Origin: Lichenicoccus sp965276875
Lineage (GTDB): Bacteria > Pseudomonadota > Alphaproteobacteria > Acetobacterales > Acetobacteraceae
Direction of reading: 5' to 3'
DNA length: 64,000 bases
Assembly: GCF_965276875.1 (NCBI RefSeq)
Contig: NZ_OZ255701.1
Location: forward strand, 4,278,001 to 4,342,000
Notes under the pieces: model-generated
Told to the model about the DNA's origin: nothing
What the model saw: the letters and a program-made list of their open reading frames with translations, nothing else
The model's database searches: none
Program-made: the position numbers and the translations under genes
Part shown: positions 10,943 to 20,466 of the stretch, piece by piece
How the letters are laid out: every line of letters starts with the position of its first letter
Position numbering within the stretch: position 1 is the first letter of the stretch

Positions 10943-12726
10943 GTGCCCCCATCGAGGATCACGGGATCATCGGCGACCTTTCGACCGCGGCCCTGGTGGC
11001 GGGCGACGGCACCATCGACTTCATGTGCTGGCCCTGCTTCGACAGTCCCAGCCTGTTCGCCTCCCTACTGGACCACGACCAGGGCGGGTCGTTCGCACTG
11101 AGCCCGGTGCTCGACTCGCCACGCCAGCTGCAGACCTACCTGCCGGACAGCAACGTACTGGTCACGCGCTGGCTGTCGGCGGAGGGCAGTGCCGAGGTCT
11201 GCGACCTGCTGGCGTCTCCCGCCTGCGAGCGGGGGGCGCCGCGACTGATACGCAGCGTGCGGGTCACGCGCGGCCGCGTGCGATTTGGTCTGCGCTGCCG
11301 GCCGTGCTTCGATTACGGACGCGCCGACATGGCGGCCGAGGCGTGCTCGGACGGCGTGCGCTTCTCCGGTGGCGAACGCCAGGTGCGCCTGAGCGGGTCG
11401 GTGCCGCTCGCCTTGGACGGCACTGCCGCCGTTGCTTCGTTCACGCTGGAGGTCGGCGGGCAGGCCGACTTCGTGCTCGATGACGGCACCGAGGCAGCCC
11501 TGGCCGGTGACGCCGTAAATGTCGCGATCGCGGGGGCCCATGCCTTCTGGCAGGGTTGGGCACGACGCTCCATTTATCGCGGCCGCTGGCGCGAGGCGGT
11601 CGGCCGCTCGGCGCTGGTGCTCAAGCTGCTGACATCGCACCGGCACGGTTCGGTGGCCGCGGCGGCGACCTTCGGACTGCCGGAAGCGCCGGGCGGCGAC
11701 CGCAACTGGGACTACCGTGCCGCCTGGATTCGCGACTCGTCGTTCACCGTCTATGCCTTCATGCGCCTGGGTTATGTCGCGGAGGCCACCGCCTTTACCG
11801 GATGGGTGGCAGCCCGGCTGCGGGATGCGGGCCCCGACGGCAGGCTGCGTATCATGTACGCCCTCGACGGCGGCGAGGCGGCACCCGAACAGGAGCTCGA
11901 CCTCGCCGGCTATGGCGGCGCGCGGCCAGTACGGATCGGCAATGACGCAGGCGGCCAGATGCAGCTCGACATTTACGGCGAACTGCTCGACAGCACCTAC
12001 CTCTCCAACAAGTACGGCGATGCGATCAGCCATGAAGGCTGGCAGCATGTGTGCTGCGTGGTCGAGCATGTCTGCGCGCATTGGCGGGAACCGGACGCCG
12101 GCATCTGGGAGATGCGCGGGCCGCCGAAGGCATTCCTGCACTCGCGGCTGATGTGCTGGGTCGCGGTCGACCGCGCGCTGCGTCTGGCGGCCAAACGCTC
12201 GCTGCCGGCGCCGTTCGGGCGCTGGTCCGAGACACGGGGCGCGATCAACGCCGACATCTGGGCGAATTTCCGTCACCCCAAGACCGGCATCTTCGTGCAA
12301 TATCAAGGGGCGACCTCGCTCGATGCGGCGGCCCTGATGATGCCGCTGGTGCGCTTCGTCTCAGCCACCGATCCGGTCTGGCTCGCCACCCTGGACGCCA
12401 TCGGCGAGCAACTGACCGACGACGGCCTGGTCTACCGCTACCGATCCGACGACGGCCTCGACGGCCAGGAAGGCGCGTTCACCGCCTGCTCGTTCTGGTA
12501 TGTCGAATGCCTGGCCCGCGCCGGCCGGCTCGACCAGGCGCAGCTGCTGTTCGAGCGCGTGCTGCGTTACGCCAATCCGCTTGGGCTCTATGCCGAGGAG
12601 CTGGGGCCGGTAGGCGAGCATCTTGGCAACTTCCCGCAGGCGCTGACCCATCTCGCCTTGATCAGTGCCGCGTTCTATCTCGACCGCCAATTGTCCGGCG
12701 CCGAGCATACGACCTGGAGACCGTAG
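10939..12726 (+). CDS. Glycoside hydrolase family 15 protein (glucoamylase or trehalase type)
   Basis: A 595-residue GH15 protein. The N-terminal beta-sandwich begins APIEDHGIIGDLSTAALVAG, typical of the family, and is followed by the alpha/alpha barrel. Barrel motifs are GDRNWDYRAAWIRDSSFTVYA, IWEMRGPPKAFLHSRLMCWV (general acid Glu region) and GLDGQEGAFTACSFWYVECL (second Glu region). Mycobacterial homologues are trehalases; others release glucose from starch-like glucans, so the substrate cannot be set from sequence. No signal peptide is seen, so it is likely cytoplasmic. The start codon overlaps the stop of the upstream regulator, which suggests co-translation. Confidence 0.88.
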   Translation: MSAPIEDHGIIGDLSTAALVAGDGTIDFMCWPCFDSPSLFASLLDHDQGGSFALSPVLDSPRQLQTYLPDSNVLVTRWLSAEGSAEVCDLLASPACERGAPRLIRSVRVTRGRVRFGLRCRPCFDYGRADMAAEACSDGVRFSGGERQVRLSGSVPLALDGTAAVASFTLEVGGQADFVLDDGTEAALAGDAVNVAIAGAHAFWQGWARRSIYRGRWREAVGRSALVLKLLTSHRHGSVAAAATFGLPEAPGGDRNWDYRAAWIRDSSFTVYAFMRLGYVAEATAFTGWVAARLRDAGPDGRLRIMYALDGGEAAPEQELDLAGYGGARPVRIGNDAGGQMQLDIYGELLDSTYLSNKYGDAISHEGWQHVCCVVEHVCAHWREPDAGIWEMRGPPKAFLHSRLMCWVAVDRALRLAAKRSLPAPFGRWSETRGAINADIWANFRHPKTGIFVQYQGATSLDAAALMMPLVRFVSATDPVWLATLDAIGEQLTDDGLVYRYRSDDGLDGQEGAFTACSFWYVECLARAGRLDQAQLLFERVLRYANPLGLYAEELGPVGEHLGNFPQALTHLALISAAFYLDRQLSGAEHTTWRP

Positions 12727-12873
12727 CCGGCTCTCAAGCGGAGCAGATGCTTCGTTGACGCATTGGAACGGCGCCCCTTACTGTCGCGCACTTCCAAGCC
12801 CTGCGGGCAGGAAGCGTTCGAGAATGGCGCGGGTCGCTCAAGGTGGTCCAAGCCCAAATCAGAAAGGCGTGAC

Positions 12874-13158
12874 ATGGAGAAGCCACTCAACAAGCAGGAA
12901 CTCGTCTCGGCCGTCGCCGACGAGGCCGATCTGCCCAAAGCCAAGGCGGGGGAAGTCGTGGACGCCGTGTTCGCTTCGATCGAAAAGGCACTACGCAACA
13001 AGCAGGAGGTCCGCCTGGTCGGCTTCGGCACGTTCGTTGCCGCCCAGCGTAAGGCGGCCAAAGGTCGCAATCCGCGCACCGGTGCGGAAATCGACATCCC
13101 GGCCTCCACCTCGGTGCGTTTCAAGCCCGGCAAGACGCTCAAGGACGCCGTGAGCTGA
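12874..13158 (+). CDS. hup: DNA-binding protein HU
   Basis: A 94-residue HU-family nucleoid protein. It has the N-terminal helices MEKPLNKQELVSAVADEADL, the conserved VRLVGFGTFVAAQRKA turn, the DNA-binding arm GRNPRTGAEIDIPA, and FKPGKTLKDAV at the end. The start at 12874 follows AGAAAGGCG. The frame is open from 12763, but upstream codons lack family similarity. A hup gene after lon is common in alphaproteobacteria; here aceA, its regulator and the GH15 gene lie between. Confidence 0.95.
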   Translation: MEKPLNKQELVSAVADEADLPKAKAGEVVDAVFASIEKALRNKQEVRLVGFGTFVAAQRKAAKGRNPRTGAEIDIPASTSVRFKPGKTLKDAVS

Positions 13159-13166
13159 AAGTAGAG

Positions 13167-13241
13167 GGGCGGTTAGCTCAGCGGTAGAGCGTCTCGTTTA
13201 CACCGAGAGGGTCGGCGGTTCGAACCCGTCACCGCCCACCA
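13167..13241 (+). tRNA. tRNA-Val (anticodon TAC)
   Basis: A 75-base tRNA with encoded CCA. Acceptor arms GGGCGGT and ACCGCCC pair fully. The D arm is AGCTCAGCGGTAGAGC, the anticodon stem-loop TCTCG-TTTACAC-CGAGA, and the T loop GGTTCGAACCC. It starts eight bases after the hup stop codon. Confidence 0.97.
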
Positions 13242-13312
13242 GAGCGCGCCGCTACAGGCGGGCTGCCTTGACGGGTGTCAGCTTGGCCGTTACATCGCCG
13301 GTCACGCCAGTT

Positions 13313-13389
<77 letters not shown>

Positions 13390-13517
13390 TGCATCCCAGG
13401 GTTCATCACGCCTCGGCGAGCCGTTGATATGATGTGACAAGTGGTTGCGCCGTAAGGTGTTACACGCCAGATGGGGGTGACCCCACAACACCCATGCCGG
13501 CTTGGAGACCATCTGGA

Positions 13518-13883
13518 ATGCTCGCGGTGCTGTCGACCTATTTTCCGGTGCTGGTGTTTGCCGTGATCGCCTTCGGGATCGCCGGCGCCATGCTCGGAGC
13601 ATCGTTGTTCGCCGCACAGCAGAAGCCTTATGCCGAAAAGCTGAGTGCCTACGAGTGCGGCTTCGACGCCTTTGACGATGCCCGCCGACGCTTTGATGTG
13701 CGCTTCTACCTGGTGGCAATCCTGTTCATCATCTTTGATCTGGAGGTGGCGTTCCTGTTTCCCTGGGCGGTGAGCCTCGCCTCGATCGGCGCCTTCGGGT
13801 TCCTCTCGATGATGGGTTTCCTCGCGGTGCTGACGGTGGGCTTCGTCTACGAGTGGCGCAAAGGCGCGCTCGATTGGGAATGA
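13518..13883 (+). CDS. nuoA: NADH-quinone oxidoreductase subunit A
   Basis: A 121-residue membrane subunit of complex I with three hydrophobic helices. The signature YECGFDAFDDARRRFDVRFY lies in the loop after helix 1 and is followed by LFIIFDLEVAFLFPWA. The frame is open from 13434, but MLAVLSTYFPVL at 13518 is the family-type start. It is the first gene of a tightly packed nuo operon; the 128 bases between tRNA-Asp and this start must hold any promoter of its own, although no clear box was recognised there. Confidence 0.96.
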   Translation: MLAVLSTYFPVLVFAVIAFGIAGAMLGASLFAAQQKPYAEKLSAYECGFDAFDDARRRFDVRFYLVAILFIIFDLEVAFLFPWAVSLASIGAFGFLSMMGFLAVLTVGFVYEWRKGALDWE

Positions 13884-13890
13884 TGCAGCG

Positions 13891-14451
13891 ATGAGCAATG
13901 ATATCTCGACCGAACTGACCTGGAACCGCGAGACGCTGCCACCCGGACCCGAACAGGACGCCGTGGTGCGCGGCATCACCGGGGAGATCGCCGATAAGGG
14001 CTTCATCGTCGCCAACCTCGACAAGCTGGTCAATTGGGGCCGCACCGGCAGCCTCTGGCCGCTCTCGTTCGGGCTCGCCTGCTGCGCCGTCGAGATGATC
14101 CACGCATTCATGCCGCGCTACGACCTGGACCGGCTGGGCATCATCCCGCGCGGCTCGCCTCGGCAGGCCGACGTCATGATCGTCTCCGGGACGCTGACCA
14201 ACAAGATGGCGCCGGCCATGCGCCGGGTCTACGACCAGATGGCGGAGCCGCGCTGGGTGATTTCGATGGGCTCCTGCGCCAACGGCGGCGGCTATTATCA
14301 CTATAGCTACTCCGTGGTGCGCGGCTGCGACCGGATCGTCCCGGTCGATATCTATGTACCCGGCTGCCCGCCAACCGCCGAGGCGCTGGTCTACGGCATC
14401 CTGCAACTCCAGAAAAAGATCCGGCGCACCGGGACCATCCTGCGTGGCTGA
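13891..14451 (+). CDS. nuoB: NADH-quinone oxidoreductase subunit B
   Basis: A 186-residue peripheral-arm subunit that binds iron-sulfur cluster N2, the last electron carrier before quinone. The four ligands are visible: the tandem cysteines in LACCAVEMIHAFMPRYD, one in GSCANGGGYY and one in YVPGCPPTAEAL. Its stop codon overlaps the GTG start of nuoC. Confidence 0.97.
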   Translation: MSNDISTELTWNRETLPPGPEQDAVVRGITGEIADKGFIVANLDKLVNWGRTGSLWPLSFGLACCAVEMIHAFMPRYDLDRLGIIPRGSPRQADVMIVSGTLTNKMAPAMRRVYDQMAEPRWVISMGSCANGGGYYHYSYSVVRGCDRIVPVDIYVPGCPPTAEALVYGILQLQKKIRRTGTILRG

Positions 14452-15088
14452 TCGTCTGGGGGTCCCCCGCCTTGGTGCAATAGCGGTGCGCCTGTCGACG
14501 ACTGTCGCGGGCATCTCGCAGGCTGCCGTCGAACAGGGCGAACTGGTGGTCCGAACGGATCGTGCGTCGTTGCTCTCGGTCATGACCCTGTTGCGCGACG
14601 ATCCCGGTCTGCGCTTTCAGCAGATGATGGATCTGTGCGGGGTGGATTTCCCGGAGCGCGCGGAGCGTTTCGACGTCGTCTATAATCTGCTCTCTGTTGT
14701 GCTGAACCAGCGGGTGCGGGTGATCGTCACGACCGACGAGACGCAGCCGGTGCCCTCGGTGCACCGGATTTGGCCATCGGCGACCTGGTGGGAGCGTGAA
14801 TGCTACGATCTGTTCGGGGTGCTGTTCTCTGGTCAGCCGGACCTGCGACGCATTCTCACCGATTACGGCTTCGAGGGACATCCGTTGCGCAAGGATTTCC
14901 CGCTCACCGGCTATGTCGAGGTGCGTTACGACGTCGACCGACGACAGGTGATCTATGAGCCGGTCAAGCTGACCCAGGATTTCCGCAACTTCGACTTCGA
15001 GTCGCCCTGGGAAGGTGTGCTGACGCTGCCCGGCGACGAGAAGGCGCACGAAAACCGCCAGAACCCGCCCGCAGGGAGTGCCGCATGA
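14444..15088 (+). CDS. nuoC: NADH-quinone oxidoreductase subunit C
   Basis: A 214-residue connecting-module subunit (30-kDa family). The signature WPSATWWERECYDLFGV is followed by LRRILTDYGFEGHPLRKDFP. The frame is open from inside nuoB; the GTG at 14444 is chosen because it gives an 8-base overlap with the nuoB stop and the expected length. The stop overlaps the nuoD start (ATGA), so translation of the two is probably coupled. Confidence 0.95.
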   Translation: MADRLGVPRLGAIAVRLSTTVAGISQAAVEQGELVVRTDRASLLSVMTLLRDDPGLRFQQMMDLCGVDFPERAERFDVVYNLLSVVLNQRVRVIVTTDETQPVPSVHRIWPSATWWERECYDLFGVLFSGQPDLRRILTDYGFEGHPLRKDFPLTGYVEVRYDVDRRQVIYEPVKLTQDFRNFDFESPWEGVLTLPGDEKAHENRQNPPAGSAA

Positions 15089-16374
15089 ACGATCTCGACA
15101 GCAGCATCGGCGGCGACATCATCCTGCGCGAGGATCGTCCGCAGACGATGTTGCCGGAAGCGGGGTTGGCGGACCTGCCGGAGACCGATCCGCGCATCAA
15201 GACCGTTGAGATCGACAGCCACTCGCTGAATTTCGGCCCGCAGCATCCGGCGGCGCACGGGGTGTTGCGCCTGGTGCTGGAGATGGACGGCGAAGTGGTG
15301 GCGCGGGCAGCACCGCATATCGGCCTGCTGCATCGCGGCACCGAAAAGCTGATCGAATACAAGACCTACATGAAGGCGCTGCCGTATTTCGACCGGCTCG
15401 ATTACGTCTCGCCGATGTGCGAGGAGCAGGCCTTCGCGCTGGCCACCGAGAAGCTGCTCGGCATCGAGATCCCGCCGCGTGCGAAGTGGATACGCACGAT
15501 GTTCGCCGAGATTACCCGGGTGCTCAACCACCTGCTGGCGGTGACCTCGTTCGGGCTCGATTGCGGGGCGCTGACGCCGGCGCTGTGGGGCTATGAAGAG
15601 CGTGAGAACCTCCTGGAGTTCTACGAGGCGGCGTCGGGTGCGCGCTACCACGCTAATTATTTCCGTCCCGGCGGGGTTGCGCGCGACCTGCCGGCCGGTC
15701 TGCTGGAGCGGATTGCCGCCTGGGCTGAGCGGTTTCCGAGCTTTATCGACGATATCGAGGCCTTGCTGACCGGCAACCGTATCTGGAAGCAACGCACGGT
15801 CGGCATCGGCGTGTTTTCCGCCGAACAGGCGCTCGCCTGGGGGTTTTCCGGGCCGAACCTGCGGGCGTCCGGTGTGCCGTGGGATCTGCGCCGGTCGCAG
15901 CCCTACGACGCCTACGACCAGGTCGAATTCGAGGTTCCGGTGTCTCGTAACGGCGACTGCTATGACCGCTTCCTGATCCGCGTCGCCGAGATGCGGCAGA
16001 GCGTTCTGATCATCAAGCAATGCCTGGCGAAGATGCCGATCGGTCCGGTCAAGATCCAGGACAACAAGATCAGCCCGCCGACCCGGCGCGAGATGAAGCG
16101 CTCGATGGAGGCGCTAATTCACCACTTCAAGCTGTTCACCGAGGGCTACCACGTGCCGCCGGGGGCCACCTACACCGCGACCGAGAGCCCCAAGGGCGAG
16201 TTCGCAGTCTATCTGGTGGCGGACGGCACCAACCGGCCGTATCGCTGCAAAATCCGCTCGACCGGATTTGCGCATCTGCAGGCACTCGACGAGCTGGCGC
16301 GGCGGCACATGCTGGCGGATACGGTGGCGATCATCGGGTCGATCGATCTGGTGTTCGGCGAGATCGACAGGTAG
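15085..16374 (+). CDS. nuoD: NADH-quinone oxidoreductase subunit D
   Basis: A 429-residue 49-kDa-type subunit that forms the quinone pocket with NuoB. Conserved pieces include LNFGPQHPAAHGVLRLVLEM (quinone-site His), HIGLLHRGTEKLIE and the C-terminal GSIDLVFGEIDR. Length is a little over the common 390-410 because of a longer N-terminal leader. It overlaps nuoC by four bases. Confidence 0.97.
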   Translation: MNDLDSSIGGDIILREDRPQTMLPEAGLADLPETDPRIKTVEIDSHSLNFGPQHPAAHGVLRLVLEMDGEVVARAAPHIGLLHRGTEKLIEYKTYMKALPYFDRLDYVSPMCEEQAFALATEKLLGIEIPPRAKWIRTMFAEITRVLNHLLAVTSFGLDCGALTPALWGYEERENLLEFYEAASGARYHANYFRPGGVARDLPAGLLERIAAWAERFPSFIDDIEALLTGNRIWKQRTVGIGVFSAEQALAWGFSGPNLRASGVPWDLRRSQPYDAYDQVEFEVPVSRNGDCYDRFLIRVAEMRQSVLIIKQCLAKMPIGPVKIQDNKISPPTRREMKRSMEALIHHFKLFTEGYHVPPGATYTATESPKGEFAVYLVADGTNRPYRCKIRSTGFAHLQALDELARRHMLADTVAIIGSIDLVFGEIDR

Positions 16375-16379
16375 GCGCC

Positions 16380-17057
16380 ATGTCCGGACATTTTTCAGCG
16401 GAGAATATCGGGCACGGCTCGCCCGGCCATGCGCCGCGTGACGTGCCGTCGCAACAGCCCGAGAGGTTCGTCTTCGACGAGGAGAGCGAGGCCGCGATCG
16501 CGCCGATCTTGGCGCATTATCCCGAAGGCCGGCAGGCGAGCGGGGTGATCCCGCTACTTTATCTCGTGCAGAAGCAGATGCGCCGGCAGACCGGCAGCGC
16601 CTGGGTGCCACGGGTGGGCATGGATGCGGTGGCCGCACGCTTGAGCATGCCGCCGATCCGGGTCTACGAGGTCGCGACCTTCTATCTGATGTTCAACACC
16701 AAGCCGGTCGGGCGCCATCATTTGCAGATCTGCACCACCACGCCCTGCTGGCTGCGTGGCTCGGACGCGGTGGTGGCCGCCTGCCGGGCTGCGACCGGCA
16801 TACGCGGCTGGGAGGAGACCTCGGCGGACGGGCTGTTCACCATGACCGAGGTCGAGTGCCTGGGTGCCTGTGCCAACGCGCCGATGATGCAGATCAACGA
16901 CGATTACTACGAGGATCTCGACGGTCCGCGCACAACATTGCTGCTTGAGGCGCTACAACGCGGAGAGTTGCCAAAACCGGGGTCCAGCATCGGTCGCTGC
17001 GCCTCGGCGCCGATCGGTGAACGCACGACCCTGCTCAGCCCTCCCGACAGGACCTGA
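16380..17057 (+). CDS. nuoE: NADH-quinone oxidoreductase subunit E
   Basis: A 225-residue 24-kDa-type subunit of the NADH-dehydrogenase module that binds the 2Fe-2S cluster N1a. The ligands lie in QICTTTPCWLRGS and VECLGACANAPMMQIND. The body begins FVFDEESEAAIAPILAHYPE. N-terminal (about 27 residues) and C-terminal extensions beyond the core are low in similarity but open. Its ATG is six bases after the nuoD stop. Confidence 0.96.
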   Translation: MSGHFSAENIGHGSPGHAPRDVPSQQPERFVFDEESEAAIAPILAHYPEGRQASGVIPLLYLVQKQMRRQTGSAWVPRVGMDAVAARLSMPPIRVYEVATFYLMFNTKPVGRHHLQICTTTPCWLRGSDAVVAACRAATGIRGWEETSADGLFTMTEVECLGACANAPMMQINDDYYEDLDGPRTTLLLEALQRGELPKPGSSIGRCASAPIGERTTLLSPPDRT

Positions 17058-17060
17058 CCC

Positions 17061-18386
17061 ATGCTCGACGACCGGGACCGGATTTTTACCAACATCTATG
17101 GCCAGGGCGACCGGACGCTTGCCGGCGCGCAGGCACGCGGCGACTGGGACGGTACGGCAGCAATCCTGGCGCGTGGGCGAGACACCATCGTCGCCGAAAT
17201 GAAGGCGTCGAACCTGCGCGGCCGCGGCGGCGCAGGGTTCCCCACAGGGCTGAAATGGTCGTTCATGCCGAAGACCTCGGACGGGCGGCCGCATTATTTG
17301 ACGATCAACGGCGACGAGAGCGAGCCGGGCACGTGCAAGGATCGCGAGATCATGCGGCACGAGCCGCACAAGCTGATCGAGAGCGCGTTGTTCGCCTCGT
17401 TCGCGATGGGCGCGCATACCGCCTATCTCTACATTCGCGGTGAGTATTTCGCCGAGGCGGTGGCCCTGCAACGGGCAGTCGACGAGGCCTACGATGCCGG
17501 GCTGATCGGCCGCAATGCGTGCGGGTCGGGCTGGGATTTCGACTTCCACATCCATCGCGGGGCCGGTGCCTATATCTGTGGCGAAGAGACCGCCATGCTC
17601 GAGAGCCTGGAGGGCAAGAAGGGCCTGCCGCGGATGAAGCCGCCATTCCCCGCGGCGATGGGGCTGTATGGCTGTCCGACGACGGTCAACAATGTCGAGA
17701 CCATCGCCGTCGCCTCGACCATCCTGCGACGCGGGGCCGCCTGGTTCGCCGGTATCGGCCGGCCGAACAATGCCGGCACCAAGCTGTTCGTCGTCGGCGG
17801 GCACGTGAATCGGCCCTGCGTCGTCGAGGATGCGATGAGCACGCCGATGCGCGAGATCATCGACCGTCATGCCGGCGGCGTGCGCGGCGGCTGGGACAAT
17901 CTGCTCGCGGTCATCCCCGGCGGCTGCTCGGTGCCGATCCTGCCGAAGTCGGTCTGTGATACGGTGCTGATGGATTACGACGCTCTGCGCAACGAGCGCT
18001 CCGGCCTCGGGACTGCTGCGATGATCGTCATGGACCAGTCGACCGACGTGGTGCAGGCAATCGCCCGCTTCGCGCGCTTCTTTAAGCATGAGAGCTGCGG
18101 CCAGTGCACCCCCTGCCGCGAGGGCACCGGCTGGATGATGCGGGTGATGGACCGCATGGTCCAGGGCCGCGCCGAGCTCGAGGAGATCGACATGCTCGAG
18201 CAGGTCACCCGTCAGGTCGAGGGCCATACGATCTGCGCATTGGGCGATGCCGCCGCCTGGCCAATCCAGGGGCTTATCCGGCATTTCCGCCCGGTGATGG
18301 AGGAGCGCATCGCCGCCTACAGGGCAGCCCACCCGGCGGCGAAGCTGGCGGCGACCCCGACCAATCTTCCTGTCGCGGCGGAGTAG
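17061..18386 (+). CDS. nuoF: NADH-quinone oxidoreductase subunit F (NADH-binding)
   Basis: A 441-residue 51-kDa-type subunit that oxidises NADH. It shows the glycine-rich NADH/FMN site LRGRGGAGFPTGLKWSFMPK, YLTINGDESEPGTCKDRE, and GAGAYICGEETAMLESLEG. The N3 4Fe-4S ligands are in ESCGQCTPCREGTGW with a distal Cys in HTICALGDAAAWP. The start is three bases after the nuoE stop. Confidence 0.97.
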   Translation: MLDDRDRIFTNIYGQGDRTLAGAQARGDWDGTAAILARGRDTIVAEMKASNLRGRGGAGFPTGLKWSFMPKTSDGRPHYLTINGDESEPGTCKDREIMRHEPHKLIESALFASFAMGAHTAYLYIRGEYFAEAVALQRAVDEAYDAGLIGRNACGSGWDFDFHIHRGAGAYICGEETAMLESLEGKKGLPRMKPPFPAAMGLYGCPTTVNNVETIAVASTILRRGAAWFAGIGRPNNAGTKLFVVGGHVNRPCVVEDAMSTPMREIIDRHAGGVRGGWDNLLAVIPGGCSVPILPKSVCDTVLMDYDALRNERSGLGTAAMIVMDQSTDVVQAIARFARFFKHESCGQCTPCREGTGWMMRVMDRMVQGRAELEEIDMLEQVTRQVEGHTICALGDAAAWPIQGLIRHFRPVMEERIAAYRAAHPAAKLAATPTNLPVAAE

Positions 18387-18391
18387 CGGGC

Positions 18392-20452
18392 ATGGCGAAG
18401 CTTACCGTCGACGGCATTCCGGTCGAGGTCGCGAACGGCTCGACCGTGCTGCAGGCCTGCGAGGCGGCCGGCAAGGAAATCCCGCGCTTTTGCTATCACG
18501 AGCGGCTGTCGATCGCCGGCAACTGCCGGATGTGCCTGGTGGAGGTGGAGAAGGCGCCAAAGCCGGTCGCTTCCTGCGGCTATCCGGTGATGGAGGGCAT
18601 GGTGGTGAAGACCGACACCGAAGTGGTGCGCCGAGCGCGCCGCGCGGTCATGGAATTCCTGCTGATCAACCATCCGCTTGACTGCCCGATCTGCGACCAG
18701 GGTGGCCAGTGCGACCTGCAGGACCAGGCCTATGCCTACGGATCGGACCATTCGCGCTATGCCGAGAACAAGCGCGCGGTCACCGACAAATATCTCGGCC
18801 CGCTGGTGAAGACGGTAATGACCCGCTGCATCCAATGCACGCGCTGCATCCGCTTCGCCACCGAGATCGCCGGCGTGCCGGAGCTGGGCGCCACCTCGCG
18901 CGGTGAGAACATGGAGATCACCACCTATGTCGAGCAGGCGCTGACCTCTGAGCTGTCGGGCAACCTGATCGATATCTGTCCCGTGGGCGCACTCACCTCC
19001 AAGCCGGACGCCTTCGTCGCACGGCCGTGGGAGCTGAAGAAGACCGACAGCATCGACGTGACCGACGCCGTCGGCACCAATATCAGCGTGCAGGCGCGCG
19101 GTGCCGAGGTGCTGCGTATCCTGCCGCGCGTCAACGACGCGGTGAACGAGGAGTGGATGGCCGACAAGGGCCGCTTCTCGCTCGACGGGCTGAAGCGTCG
19201 CCGGCTGGACTCGCCCTGGCTGCGTGTGCACGGCAAGCTGCACAAGGTGAGCTGGCAAGACGCGTTCGTCGCCATCGGCAACCGGCTCGAAGGGGTGCAG
19301 GGCGAGCGGATCGGCGCCATCGCCGGTGATCTGTGCGACGCCGAGAGCATGCTCGCACTCAAGGACCTGATGGCCTCGCTCGGCAGCGGCAACATCGATT
19401 GCCGGCAGGACGGCGCGCGCTATGACACCGGCCGCCGCGAGTTCGGGTTGTTCAACACCACCATCGCCGGAATCGAGGAGGCCGATGCGTTGCTGCTGGT
19501 CGGCTGCGACCCTCGGCACGCCGCCCCCGTGCTCAATGCGCGCATTCGCAAGCGCTACACCGCGGGTGGCTTTCCGATCGGTGTCTTCGGAACGCCAGGG
19601 CTCGATCACACCTACCCGGTGACGGATCTCGGCGACCATCCGTCACGCCTCGCGGGCCTGCTTGACGGTTCTGTGGCGTTTGCCGGAATGTTGCGCGGCG
19701 CGGCTCGGCCGATGATCGTGCTGGGGCAGGGCGCGCTGGTGCGCGACGACGCCGCGGCGATCCAGGCAGCCTGCTGGCAACTCGCCCGCGATGTCGGCGC
19801 GCTGAGTGCCGAGTGGAACGGCTACAACGTGCTGCACACCGCCGCGAGCCGCGTTGCGGGCCTGGAACTCGGCTTCGTGCCGTCCCCCGGCGCGCGGTCG
19901 GTCGCGGGCATGATGAGCGGCGGGGTCAAGGTGCTGTGGCTGCTCGGGGCGGACGAGTTCCATCCGGCGCGGATCGGGCCGGACACCTTCGTGATCTATC
20001 AGGGCCATCACGGCGATGCGAGTGCAGTACACGCCGACGTCATCCTGCCCGGGGCGGCCTATACCGAAAAGCCCGGTACATACATCAACACCGAGGGCCG
20101 GGTGCAGCGGGCCTTCCGCGCGGTGTTCCCGCCCGGCGAGGCCAAGGAGGACTGGCGCATCCTTCGCGCCGTCTCCGAGGTGATCGGTCGCAAATTACCC
20201 TATGACAGCCTGGAAGCCGTGCGCGAGCGCCTGGAGCAGGTCAATCCGGTGTTCGCCCGCACCAGCCTGCCACGCTTTGGGGTGCGCGACTTCACCGGCC
20301 CCGCGGGCGACCTTCGCGCACTCGGCTCGGCGCCGCTGGTCAGCACCATGGGCGACTATTACCAGACCAACGCAATCAGCCGCGCGAGTATGACAATGGC
20401 GGAGTGCACGCGGGTCTATGCCCCGTCCGCGATCAAGACGGCGGCGGAGTAG
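18392..20452 (+). CDS. nuoG: NADH-quinone oxidoreductase subunit G
   Basis: A 686-residue 75-kDa-type subunit. The N-terminal 2Fe-2S ferredoxin fold has RFCYHERLSIAGNCRMCLVE. The His-Cys 4Fe-4S cluster follows (HPLDCPICDQGGQCDLQD), then the third cluster RCIQCTRCIRFATEIAG with its distal Cys in NLIDICPVGALTSKP. The C-terminal molybdopterin-oxidoreductase-like domain is non-catalytic in complex I. Length matches the shorter alphaproteobacterial form. The start at 18392 is six bases after the nuoF stop. Confidence 0.97.
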   Translation: MAKLTVDGIPVEVANGSTVLQACEAAGKEIPRFCYHERLSIAGNCRMCLVEVEKAPKPVASCGYPVMEGMVVKTDTEVVRRARRAVMEFLLINHPLDCPICDQGGQCDLQDQAYAYGSDHSRYAENKRAVTDKYLGPLVKTVMTRCIQCTRCIRFATEIAGVPELGATSRGENMEITTYVEQALTSELSGNLIDICPVGALTSKPDAFVARPWELKKTDSIDVTDAVGTNISVQARGAEVLRILPRVNDAVNEEWMADKGRFSLDGLKRRRLDSPWLRVHGKLHKVSWQDAFVAIGNRLEGVQGERIGAIAGDLCDAESMLALKDLMASLGSGNIDCRQDGARYDTGRREFGLFNTTIAGIEEADALLLVGCDPRHAAPVLNARIRKRYTAGGFPIGVFGTPGLDHTYPVTDLGDHPSRLAGLLDGSVAFAGMLRGAARPMIVLGQGALVRDDAAAIQAACWQLARDVGALSAEWNGYNVLHTAASRVAGLELGFVPSPGARSVAGMMSGGVKVLWLLGADEFHPARIGPDTFVIYQGHHGDASAVHADVILPGAAYTEKPGTYINTEGRVQRAFRAVFPPGEAKEDWRILRAVSEVIGRKLPYDSLEAVRERLEQVNPVFARTSLPRFGVRDFTGPAGDLRALGSAPLVSTMGDYYQTNAISRASMTMAECTRVYAPSAIKTAAE

Positions 20453-20466
20453 GAGGTCGACGACGC

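Noticed and set aside
13242..13312. A third tRNA between tRNA-Val and tRNA-Asp
   Set aside because: The 71 bases do not form a cloverleaf and lack a T-loop sequence.
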